A DNA stretch of 5,872 nucleotides from Chloroflexota bacterium (GCA_021823905.1 JAKALX010000255.1:1-5872); one strand, 5' to 3'; positions 1-4,477 are shown, counted from the first letter of the stretch. Program-made: numbers and translations. The notes: generated by a model from the sequence alone, not told the origin.

Positions 1-171
1 GTGGTCGCAGGCGACGTCGCCGTGCTCGGCGTTCACCACCCGGCCCGGCTGGTGCGAGAAGACGTCCCAGACGGAGAGGCCGCGGTCGTCCTCGTCGTAC
101 GCGCCTTCGATCTGGTAGGAGGCGGTAGCGGCGCCCCATTGGAAGCCTTGCGGGAACTGGAGGAATGGCAT
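1..171 (-). CDS. Glycoside hydrolase family 1 (beta-glucosidase-like), N-terminal part
   Basis: Partial gene: 57 codons from the start at 171 down to the left edge, frame still open. Residues 10-24 (F-Q-W-G-A-A-T-A-S-Y-Q-I-E-G-A) fit the family 1 N-terminal signature at every position. Gln20 matches the conserved glutamine of the sugar-binding subsite, and the fragment ends in G-D-V-A-C-D-H, where family members usually continue with Y-H. Known role of the family: retaining exo-hydrolysis of beta-glucosides, beta-galactosides or related substrates, usually cytoplasmic; no signal peptide is visible. The catalytic glutamates lie outside the window, so substrate is unknown. I chose the ATG at 171 because a -10-like TAGAAT ends 7 bases before it, suggesting a leaderless start; the in-frame ATG at 180 would add only M-R-A and lies inside that hexamer. 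It is divergent from the HicB-like gene. Confidence 0.92.
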   Translation of the reverse strand, partial: MPFLQFPQGFQWGAATASYQIEGAYDEDDRGLSVWDVFSHQPGRVVNAEHGDVACDH

Positions 172-178
172 GGCGCGC

Positions 179-184
179 ATTCTA
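179..184 (-). promoter_or_regulatory. Putative -10 element for a leaderless GH1 transcript
   Basis: On the minus strand TAGAAT (5 of 6 matches to TATAAT) is followed by 7 bases and then the ATG at 171. Transcription would begin at or next to the start codon. There is no Shine-Dalgarno-like sequence before this ATG and no convincing -35 box. The call rests on one hexamer and the same layout at 362-374 and 2517-2530. Confidence 0.5.
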
Positions 185-358
185 CACAGCGCCCCCGCCG
201 CTGGGTGCGAGCATCGGTGCGAACTGTTCCGAGATGGGATGAGAAGGCCGGTCCTTCCCGGGCGCAGGCTTAAGGCGCTGTAGACAAAAACGCACTCGGA
301 GCGAAAGGAGGAAGAACCGGCATGGGAAACGCGACCCGGCGAACACGGCTTGGCCGAC

Positions 359-367
359 TGCTACAAT
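359..367 (+). promoter_or_regulatory. Extended -10 promoter for the HicB-like gene, leaderless
   Basis: TG-C-TACAAT is an extended -10 element: the TGn motif plus 5 of 6 matches to TATAAT. With the hexamer at -12 to -7, position +1 falls on base 374, the G of the in-frame GTG of the HicB-like gene. No -35 box is evident, as is common with extended -10 promoters. This is the best-formed promoter I see in the window. Confidence 0.6.
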
Positions 368-373
368 TGGGTC

Positions 374-565
374 GTGCGCTACTACAGCTTCGAGATCGTA
401 ATCGAACGCGAGCCAGAAGACGAAGGCTATTTCGCCCACAGCCCGACCCTGCCCGGCTGTTTCAGCAACGGACGGACGATCGAAGAGACTCGTCGCAACA
501 TGCATGAAGCGATCCAGTTGCACGTGGAGTCGCTGCTCGCGCATGGGGATTCGATCCCCGGCTAA
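374..565 (+). CDS. HicB-like (UPF0150-type) small protein, no HicA partner in view
   Basis: Small protein of 63 residues starting at GTG 374. It begins R-Y-Y-S-F-E-I-V-I-E, then E-G-Y-F-A-H-S-P-T-L-P-G-C-F-S-N-G (17-33), T-I-E-E-T (35-39), an amphipathic helix M-H-E-A-I-Q-L-H (43-50) and a G-D-S-I-P end. This order (beta strand, x-L-P-G-C-x-(S/T)-x-G, helix, short tail) is the HicB/UPF0150 partial RNase-H-like fold. In HicAB toxin-antitoxin systems HicB neutralises the mRNA-cutting HicA; many HicB-like proteins are solitary and of unknown role. No HicA-like frame (a 55-80 residue double-stranded-RNA-binding-like protein) is visible upstream or in the 87 bases downstream, and there is no C-terminal DNA-binding domain, so autoregulation cannot be assumed. 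A TTG at 350 would give 8 more residues, but GTG 374 coincides with the predicted transcription start. Its last codons form a 6-bp hairpin (545-559). Confidence 0.8.
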   Translation: MRYYSFEIVIEREPEDEGYFAHSPTLPGCFSNGRTIEETRRNMHEAIQLHVESLLAHGDSIPG

Positions 566-583
566 TCCACGCATCCTCCGGAT

Positions 584-589
584 TTGACA
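584..589 (+). promoter_or_regulatory. Isolated consensus -35 hexamer (TTGACA) before the CoA-transferase gene
   Basis: A perfect TTGACA lies 63 bases before the CoA-transferase ATG. The place for the -10 box (about 605-613) holds GGACATCC, which matches TATAAT poorly. It may therefore be chance, or part of an activator-dependent promoter. The gene could also be read from the HicB promoter upstream. Confidence 0.3.
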
Positions 590-636
590 CTCCCGCGAAC
601 CTCGGGACATCCTCGGTCGCTGGCCGGGAGCACGAC

Positions 637-643
637 GGGGAGG
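637..643 (+). promoter_or_regulatory. Shine-Dalgarno site fixing the CoA-transferase start
   Basis: GGGGAGG ends 9 bases before the ATG at 653. It decides the start: the reading frame stays open upstream to about 584, but codons before 653 have no family similarity and would place this site inside the gene. Confidence 0.75.
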
Positions 644-652
644 ACACCGACG

Positions 653-1864
653 ATGGACGACGCGGAAGAGCTGCTGTTTGCGGGCCTGAAGGTTCTCGAC
701 GTCGGCACGTGGATCGCCGGGCCCGTCGCCGCGACCATCCTGGCCGACTTCGGCGCCAGCGTGATCAAGGTGGAAACGCCCGGCGTCGGCGACGCCTACC
801 GCTACCTCTCCGGCGGCATCATCAGCCCTCAGGCGGACGTCAACTACTGCTGGATCGTCGACGGCCGCAACAAGCGCAGCATCACGCTCAACCTCCAGAC
901 GCCCGAAGGCCGGGAGATTCTCTACGAACTGGTCCGGCAGGCCGACGTCTACGTCACAAACCAGCCGCTGCCGACGCGGCGCAAGTTCGGCCTCATGTAC
1001 GAAGACCTGGCGCCGCTCAACGACCGGCTCATCTACGCGTCGCTCACCGCCTACGGCGAGGTGGGACCCGACGCCGAGGCCGAGGGCTTCGACGGCGTCG
1101 CCTGGTGGAGCCGCACCGGCTTGATGGACATGGTTCGCGCCCGCGGCGCGACGCCCGGCGGCTCCGTCCCCGGCATGGGCGACCACCCCACGGCGGTCTC
1201 CCTCTACGCCTCAATCGTCACGGCGCTCATGCGGCGCGAGCGCACCGGCAAGGGCGGCAAGGTGCACACGAGCCTGCTCGCCAACGGCATCTGGGCGAAC
1301 ACCTGCTACGGCCAGGGCGCCATGGTCGGCGCCGACTTCGGCGTTGTCCGGGCGGAACGACCGGCAAGCCCCAACCGGACGCTCTTCGAGACGAGCGACG
1401 GCCGGCTGCTCTACCTCTACATGGTTCGCACGATGGACGAGCTGGACCGGTTGCTCGTCGCCGCTGATCGCGCCGACCTGCTCGCCGATCCCCGCTTCGA
1501 CCAGGGGGCGCGGGCAGACCACCTGCCCGAGCTGGTCGACGAGCTGAAGGCGACGTTCATCACACGGACAGCGGACGAATGGATGGCGGCGTTCCGCGAA
1601 GCGGGTGTCCCCGTCGTCCTCGTCGCCCGGATGGAGGACCTGCCCAACGACCCGCAGATCCGGCCGAACAACATCGTCGTCCCGCCAGCCGACCCCTCGG
1701 TCCCGGCCGAGCTCGTGATCAACCACCCGCTGAACATCGACGGCATGCCGCGCGTCGGCCCCCAGCACGCCCCGGAGCTTGGCGAGCACACAGCCGAAGT
1801 CCTGCGCGAGCAGGGCTACAGCGAAGCCAGGATCGCGGAGCTCGCAGCGAAAGGCGCCCTGTAG
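653..1864 (+). CDS. Class III (CaiB/BaiF family) CoA-transferase
   Basis: A 403-residue protein, the usual length for class III CoA-transferases, which move CoA between carboxylic acids in the cytoplasm as interlocked homodimers through an aspartyl-CoA thioester. Family blocks seen in order: V-L-D-V-G-T-W-I-A-G-P with A-D-F-G-A-S-V-I-K-V-E (14-41), N-K-R-S-I-T-L-N-L (73-81), A-S-L-T-A-Y-G-E-V-G-P (129-139), G-F-D-G-V-A-W-W-S-R-T-G-L-M (145-158), G-M-G-D-H-P-T (174-180) and R-R-E-R-T-G-K-G-G-K-V-H-T-S-L-L. Asp177 in G-M-G-D-H is the likely catalytic aspartate. Substrate cannot be read from sequence: family members act on formate/oxalate, carnitine, mesaconate, itaconate, citramalate, phenyllactate and others. 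The gene ends convergently with the VOC gene, with a REP-like hairpin between them. A CitE-like lyase 1.3 kb downstream is a possible pathway partner. Confidence 0.93.
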   Translation: MDDAEELLFAGLKVLDVGTWIAGPVAATILADFGASVIKVETPGVGDAYRYLSGGIISPQADVNYCWIVDGRNKRSITLNLQTPEGREILYELVRQADVYVTNQPLPTRRKFGLMYEDLAPLNDRLIYASLTAYGEVGPDAEAEGFDGVAWWSRTGLMDMVRARGATPGGSVPGMGDHPTAVSLYASIVTALMRRERTGKGGKVHTSLLANGIWANTCYGQGAMVGADFGVVRAERPASPNRTLFETSDGRLLYLYMVRTMDELDRLLVAADRADLLADPRFDQGARADHLPELVDELKATFITRTADEWMAAFREAGVPVVLVARMEDLPNDPQIRPNNIVVPPADPSVPAELVINHPLNIDGMPRVGPQHAPELGEHTAEVLREQGYSEARIAELAAKGAL

Positions 1865-1870
1865 CGCCCT

Positions 1871-1910
1871 GCAGCCGCGGGGTACGGGCTCTCCGTGCCC
1901 GCATCGAACC
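1871..1910 (+). repeat. REP-like repeat, copy A (solitary, between convergent genes)
   Basis: The 18 bases at 1893-1910 (CCGTGCCCGCATCGAACC) are identical to copies B and C. The left half starts A-G-C-C-G-C-G-G like copy B but carries about 6 extra bases. It still forms a hairpin: GGGTACGG (1880-1887) pairs with CCGTGCCC (1893-1900) through one G-T wobble around a 5-base loop. It fills nearly all the space between the stop codons of the CoA-transferase and VOC genes, the usual location of REPs. No T tract follows, so it is not a standard intrinsic terminator, though a hairpin between convergent genes may slow transcription from both sides. Confidence 0.75.
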
Positions 1911-1923
1911 ACCTCGATGTGCC

Positions 1924-2322
1924 TCACACCACCGGCGGGTACGCCCCCGGATCCACGAGCTCGATCGAGAGCGACAACGGGTTCTTCGGATGCAGCCACG
2001 CCAGGTGGCCGTCGTTGCTCGCCATCCGCCCGCCCTTCGCTTCCAGCGCTGCCACCGCCCCGCCCAGGTCGTCGGCGTAGAGCCCGATGGAGTCGATGCC
2101 CTCGCCCCGCCGCTCGATCGTCCGCGCGAGCGTCGAATCGGGCCCATCGGGAGCGATGATCTCCATCGTGAGGCCGCCGTAGCGCACGAGGACCATCTCG
2201 CCGGCGTCGATCGTGCTGCGCTCGCGGAGCACTTCCGCGCCGAGGACGTCGCGTGCGTACGCGAGCGCCGCGTCCAGGTCGCGGACGCGAAGGTTGATCT
2301 TGAAGAATCTCGGTTCATCCAT
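1924..2322 (-). CDS. VOC-superfamily protein resembling methylmalonyl-CoA epimerase but lacking both metal histidines
   Basis: A 132-residue single-domain VOC (glyoxalase/bleomycin-resistance) protein. It has V-R-D-L-D-A-A-L-A-Y-A-R-D-V-L-G (13-28), the first beta-alpha module, then M-E-I-I-A-P-D-G-P-D-S (53-63), R-R-G-E-G-I-D-S-I-G (71-80), D-D-L-G-G-A-V-A-A-L-E-A-K-G (84-97) and W-L-H-P-K then S-I-E-L-V-D (109-124). This block order closely follows methylmalonyl-CoA epimerase. VOC enzymes bind a divalent metal with His/Gln/Glu on the strands: here Glu54 and Glu121 are kept, but the first histidine aligns with Lys8 and the one in the G-I-H-H-I block is replaced by D77-S78. It may use another metal site, bind a ligand without catalysis, or do different chemistry, so I would not call it an epimerase. 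A GAGGG at 2332-2336 lies 9 bases before the ATG at 2322. It stands alone on the minus strand between repeats A and B. Confidence 0.88.
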   Translation of the reverse strand: MDEPRFFKINLRVRDLDAALAYARDVLGAEVLRERSTIDAGEMVLVRYGGLTMEIIAPDGPDSTLARTIERRGEGIDSIGLYADDLGGAVAALEAKGGRMASNDGHLAWLHPKNPLSLSIELVDPGAYPPVV

Positions 2323-2331
2323 GGGTGTAGG

Positions 2332-2336
2332 CCCTC
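2332..2336 (-). promoter_or_regulatory. Shine-Dalgarno-like site of the VOC gene
   Basis: On the minus strand GAGGG stands 9 bases before the ATG at 2322. It is modest but supports that start. No clear -10 box is visible before it. Confidence 0.45.
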
Positions 2337-2391
2337 GTTCGAGGCGGCTCCTTTGGGAGCGGCCGGGAAGATTCTAGCCGATCGGCACGTT

Positions 2392-2425
2392 CGGTAGCCG
2401 CGGGCCACCGTGCCCGCATCGAACC
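2392..2425 (+). repeat. REP-like repeat, copy B (outer left, GTAG head)
   Basis: 34 bp with a GTAG tetranucleotide at 2394-2397, then a hairpin: GCGGGC (2400-2405), loop CACCGT, GCCCGC (2412-2417), then tail ATCGAACC. GTAG followed by an imperfect palindrome is the layout of REPs recognised by RAYT proteins. An alternative fold pairs CGGTAGCC with GGGCCACCG with few mismatches. Copy D on the other strand differs at one base only. Confidence 0.85.
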
Positions 2426-2461
2426 GCGAAACCGCCGGCATGCACCCGCACGCAACCAAAC

Positions 2462-2494
2462 CGGTAACCGGGGCCACCGTGCCCGCATCGAACC
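2462..2494 (+). repeat. REP-like repeat, copy C (inner left, degenerate head)
   Basis: 33 bp, matching copy B except for one missing base and one substitution in the left arm. The head is GTAA instead of GTAG, and the stem shortens to GGGC (2471-2474) with GCCC (2481-2484) because the next pair is G-G. The right half is identical to A and B. It lies 70 bp from B in the same orientation and 23 bp before the predicted transposase -10 box. Confidence 0.82.
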
Positions 2495-2516
2495 ACCAGC
2501 AGGCGAGCGCGGCAAC

Positions 2517-2522
2517 TATCCT
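2517..2522 (+). promoter_or_regulatory. Putative -10 element for a leaderless transposase transcript
   Basis: TATCCT (4 of 6 matches to TATAAT) is followed by 7 bases and the GTG at 2530, so transcription would start at about 2529-2530. There is no Shine-Dalgarno sequence before this GTG and no clear -35 box. It is weaker than the HicB promoter but has the same spacing. Confidence 0.4.
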
Positions 2523-2529
2523 TGGCTTT

Positions 2530-2988
2530 GTGCAGCTCCCGAAGCGAATCCGTCTCCCTCACGACGCGTACACGTCGCCGGAGCACGTCTTTCATCTGGT
2601 CCTCCACGCGTTTCCTGACACGCAGCCATTTCAGGACCAGGCGCTCGGCGACGCTATATGGGCGCTGGTCCTCGCCGAGCGCAACCTGCCGACCGTTCAC
2701 CTGATCGCGGCTTGCCTGATGCCGGACCACCTCCACCTGCTGGCCTCCCCCCGCGAGCGCGACATCATCGGCTGGATGCGCGGCTTCAAGTCATACTCAA
2801 CCCGTATCTCGTGGGAGTTCACCGGCAGGAAGGTCCTTTGGCAGCCGAGTTATTTCGACCGACGCATCCGCGACGAAGCGGAGCTGGAGGCGGTTCTGGG
2901 CTATATCGTTCGGAACCCGGAAAACGCTGGGTTGGTGGACGCCACGGGGAGTTGGCGCTGGCTTTGGGGACTCGTCGCGGAGGATTGA
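2530..2988 (+). CDS. REP-associated tyrosine transposase (RAYT, Y1/HUH family)
   Basis: A 152-residue protein from GTG 2530. RAYTs are single-domain HUH endonucleases that nick single-stranded REP DNA through a 5'-phosphotyrosine link. Visible features: an N-terminal strand with P-E-H-V-F-H-L-V-L-H (17-26); C-L-M-P-D-H-L-H-L-L (62-71) with the metal-binding HxH pair His67 and His69; a basic helix M-R-G-F-K-S-Y-S-T-R (83-92); W-Q-P-S-Y-F-D-R-R-I-R (104-114); and G-Y-I-V-R-N-P-E-N-A-G-L-V (124-136). Tyr125 aligns with the catalytic tyrosine of the E. coli RAYT (D-Y-I-Y-I-N-P), so all key residues appear present. The frame is open upstream to 2410, but those 40 codons run through repeats B and C, do not resemble the family, and would precede the likely promoter; hence GTG 2530. 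The gene is flanked by four copies of a cognate-looking repeat. Codon choice is slightly less GC-biased than in neighbours. Confidence 0.93.
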   Translation: MQLPKRIRLPHDAYTSPEHVFHLVLHAFPDTQPFQDQALGDAIWALVLAERNLPTVHLIAACLMPDHLHLLASPRERDIIGWMRGFKSYSTRISWEFTGRKVLWQPSYFDRRIRDEAELEAVLGYIVRNPENAGLVDATGSWRWLWGLVAED

Positions 2989-2997
2989 TCCCGAGGC

Positions 2998-3031
2998 GGT
3001 TCGGTGCGGGCACGGTGGCCCGCGGCTACCG
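2998..3031 (-). repeat. REP-like repeat, copy D (inner right, GTAG head, inverted)
   Basis: Read on the minus strand this is copy B with one change (CACCGAACC for CATCGAACC). It keeps the GTAG head and the full 6-bp GCGGGC/GCCCGC stem with loop CACCGT. It starts 9 bases after the transposase stop codon, so the hairpin would form in the 3' end of that transcript. There is no T tract. Confidence 0.85.
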
Positions 3032-3043
3032 GAACATGATCCC

Positions 3044-3077
3044 ATTCGATGCGGGCACGGTGGCCCGCGGGCCACCG
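3044..3077 (-). repeat. REP-like repeat, copy E (outer right, inverted, with a 20-bp perfect palindrome)
   Basis: Read on the minus strand it matches copy B except for the head (GTGG instead of GTAG), one inserted base and the terminal C to T. The 20 bases at 3058-3077 are a perfect palindrome, CGGTGGCCCG followed by CGGGCCACCG. The usual stem is also intact: GCGGGC (3051-3056) with GCCCGC (3063-3068). The middle segment can thus pair either way, giving two exclusive hairpins. Confidence 0.85.
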
Positions 3078-3085
3078 GCGGTTCG

Positions 3086-3114
3086 GAGACAGAATCCGCG
3101 TTTCACGCGATACT
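3086..3114 (+). promoter_or_regulatory. Possible promoter of the HpcH/HpaI-family gene
   Basis: GAGACA (3086-3091, 4 of 6 to TTGACA), a 17-base spacer and GATACT (3109-3114, 4 of 6 to TATAAT) lie just after repeat E. Transcription would begin near 3121, giving a leader of about 55 bases. There is no clear Shine-Dalgarno site before the ATG at 3176, so the initiation mode is unclear. Modest match; the spacing is ideal. Confidence 0.35.
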
Positions 3115-3175
3115 GTGCGGCGTTGCGCCGGAGATTGCCGGGGCTTCCCCCAACTTCACACCTGGACTTCGCACC

Positions 3176-4162
3176 ATGCCAAGGCACCCGAACGAGGCCC
3201 TCTTCGAAGGCGAAAAGCCGTTCCCCATCATCCCCACCTGCGAGCACTTCGCCGGCACCGAGGAGCGCATTTCCAAAGCGTTCCAGCTCCAGGAGCAGCT
3301 CCACGGCGTCTTCGACATCACGATGGACTGCGAGGACGGCGCTCCCACGGGCGCGGAGAAAGCGCACGCCGAGATGGTCGTGCGCATGCAGAACTCCGGC
3401 CTCAACAAGTTCAACGGAGCCGGCGTCCGTATCCACGACTACACCCACGAGCACTGGAAGGACGACGTCGACATCATCGTCCCCGGCGCCGGCGAGCGGG
3501 TCGCCTACATCACCGTGCCGAAGTCGACCAAGGCCAGCCGCCTCGCCGAGATGATCGACTACGTCCGCAATGCCACCGCGAAGGCCGGGATCAAGCGCGA
3601 GATCCCGATCCACGCGCTGATCGAGACGCACGGTGCGCTCCACGAGATCTGGCAGATCGCCGAGCTCCCCAACATCCAGGTGCTCGACTTCGGCCTCATG
3701 GACTTTGTCAGCGCGCACCACGGCGCGGTTCCCTCGAGCGCCATGCGCTCTCCGGCCCAGTTCGAGCACGAGCTCCTGCGGCGGGCCAAGGCCGAAACGG
3801 TCGCGGCCGCGCTGGCCAACGGCATCGTCCCCGCGCACAACGTGACCCTCGAGTTGAAGGACACGGAGTTCATCTACAACGACGCGAAGCGCGCGCGAGA
3901 AAGCTTCGGATTCCTGCGCATGTGGTCCATCTACCCGGCGCAGATCGAGCCGATCACGCGGGCAATGGCGCCCGCGATGCCCGAAGTCGAGGAGGCCGAG
4001 GCGATCCTCCTGAAGGCCTACGCGGCCGACTGGGGGCCGATCCAGCACGCCGGCAACCTGCACGACCGCGCCACCTACCGCTACTTCTGGGAGCAGCTCC
4101 AGCGCGCCCGCGTCATGAACCTGCCGCTCTCCGAGGAGATCACGAAGACGTTCTTCGCGTAG
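3176..4162 (+). CDS. HpcH/HpaI aldolase / citrate lyase beta (CitE-like) family protein
   Basis: A 328-residue TIM-barrel protein of the HpcH/HpaI-CitE superfamily, which makes or breaks C-C bonds in CoA thioesters (malyl-CoA, citramalyl-CoA, citryl-CoA) or 2-keto acids using a divalent metal. Blocks seen: F-D-I-T-M-D-C-E-D-G-A (46-56, the D-x-E-D barrel strand), G-V-R-I-H-D (83-88, substrate arginine Arg85), Y-I-T-V-P-K (111-116), L-I-E-T-H-G-A-L (148-155), L-D-F-G-L-M-D-F-V (170-178) and R-M-W-S-I-Y-P-A-Q-I (248-257, the family's G-x-x-S-I-H-P-x-Q-I-like block). Glu150 and Asp176 are the likely Mg2+ ligands. At 328 residues it is longer than classical CitE (about 290), with an extended C-terminus nearer to malyl-/citramalyl-CoA lyases. 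The exact reaction is not readable from sequence. The ATG at 3176 gives the N-terminus expected for this group; no in-frame alternative lies just upstream. No gene follows in its operon within 316 bases. Confidence 0.92.
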   Translation: MPRHPNEALFEGEKPFPIIPTCEHFAGTEERISKAFQLQEQLHGVFDITMDCEDGAPTGAEKAHAEMVVRMQNSGLNKFNGAGVRIHDYTHEHWKDDVDIIVPGAGERVAYITVPKSTKASRLAEMIDYVRNATAKAGIKREIPIHALIETHGALHEIWQIAELPNIQVLDFGLMDFVSAHHGAVPSSAMRSPAQFEHELLRRAKAETVAAALANGIVPAHNVTLELKDTEFIYNDAKRARESFGFLRMWSIYPAQIEPITRAMAPAMPEVEEAEAILLKAYAADWGPIQHAGNLHDRATYRYFWEQLQRARVMNLPLSEEITKTFFA

Positions 4163-4352
4163 AGGCGTGGAGGGGCGGGCGGATCCGAGGCGCGACCCGT
4201 AGGGAGCGCGTCACCATCGGCGTGAGTTTGTTCTTCACGTTCTTGGGAACCTTGTGGTTCGGGGGCTCACGCCCTCGTTGCCGCTCGCGCCTCGGATTCA
4301 AAGCCGGGCTCCAGGGTGCGCACTCTTCACCGCCGACGCGATGGCGATGCGG

Positions 4353-4370
4353 TAAGATGGAGGTACCTCC
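4353..4370 (+). promoter_or_regulatory. Putative pdxT promoter -10 with adjoining 12-bp palindrome
   Basis: TAAGAT (4353-4358, 4 of 6 to TATAAT) is followed at once by the perfect palindrome GGAGGT-ACCTCC (4359-4370), which would span the transcription start near 4365. A repressor operator in that position would be effective. However, no good -35 box is spaced correctly, and a 12-bp palindrome is expected about once by chance in a window this size, so the case is weak. Confidence 0.3.
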
Positions 4371-4448
4371 TCCGGGGAAGCTGCCTTCGGTGCCTGCCCC
4401 CTTCGCCATCACGAACGTTTCCGTCGCCCGGTCCATCTCTGTTCTTTC

Positions 4449-4477
4449 GCGCGGCGCCGCCCTGGCGCTGGCCGCGC
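4449..4477 (+). other. GC-rich hairpin immediately before the pdxT start codon
   Basis: GCGCGGC (4449-4455) is the exact reverse complement of GCCGCGC (4471-4477), and a further 3-bp stem GCC/GGC can form inside. It ends one base before the ATG at 4479, where a Shine-Dalgarno site would be expected and none is seen. It could limit ribosome access at 4479, or indicate initiation further in, at ATG 4488 or TTG 4521. GC-rich DNA forms such stems easily. Confidence 0.4.

Larger units (their letters stand above)
2392..3077 (+). mobile_element. RAYT cassette: REP-associated transposase gene between inverted pairs of REP-like repeats
   Basis: A 686-bp unit: repeat B, repeat C, the transposase gene, repeat D, repeat E. 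B and C read inward from the left, D and E inward from the right, so the whole unit is bounded by imperfect inverted repeats of about 34 bp, with B and D differing by one base. In known bacteria RAYTs are single-copy, HUH-type, IS200/IS605-related proteins flanked by REPs that they bind and cut, and they are thought to spread REPs in trans. The layout here matches. I see no target-site duplication, as expected for Y1 enzymes. Whether the cassette itself still moves cannot be told from one copy. Confidence 0.85.

Noticed and set aside
543..570. GGGGATTCGATCCCC followed by GGCTAATCCACGCA resembles a tRNA T-arm and 3' end, hence a possible attachment site
   Set aside because: The conserved G53-C61 pair and the rest of a tRNA are missing, and the bases are the last codons of the HicB-like gene. 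The hairpin is real, but I see no tRNA or integrase.
182..1186. A 334-codon minus-strand frame overlapping the HicB-like and CoA-transferase genes
   Set aside because: It covers the conserved coding blocks of the CoA-transferase in the opposite sense and shows no family pattern; a composition shadow.
2998..3077. Hairpins D and E as intrinsic terminators of the transposase gene
   Set aside because: The stems are strong but no T tract follows either one; their sequence identity with B and C is better explained by the repeat family.
1871..3077. The regularly repeated 34-bp units as a CRISPR array
   Set aside because: Copies are in both orientations, spacing is irregular (70 bp, 46 bp, or a whole gene), and no cas genes are seen. 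They fit REP-like repeats.
4247..4260. GAACC-TTGT-GGTTC as a terminator after the CitE-like gene
   Set aside because: Only a 5-bp stem, 85 bases after the stop codon, followed by G-rich rather than T-rich sequence.
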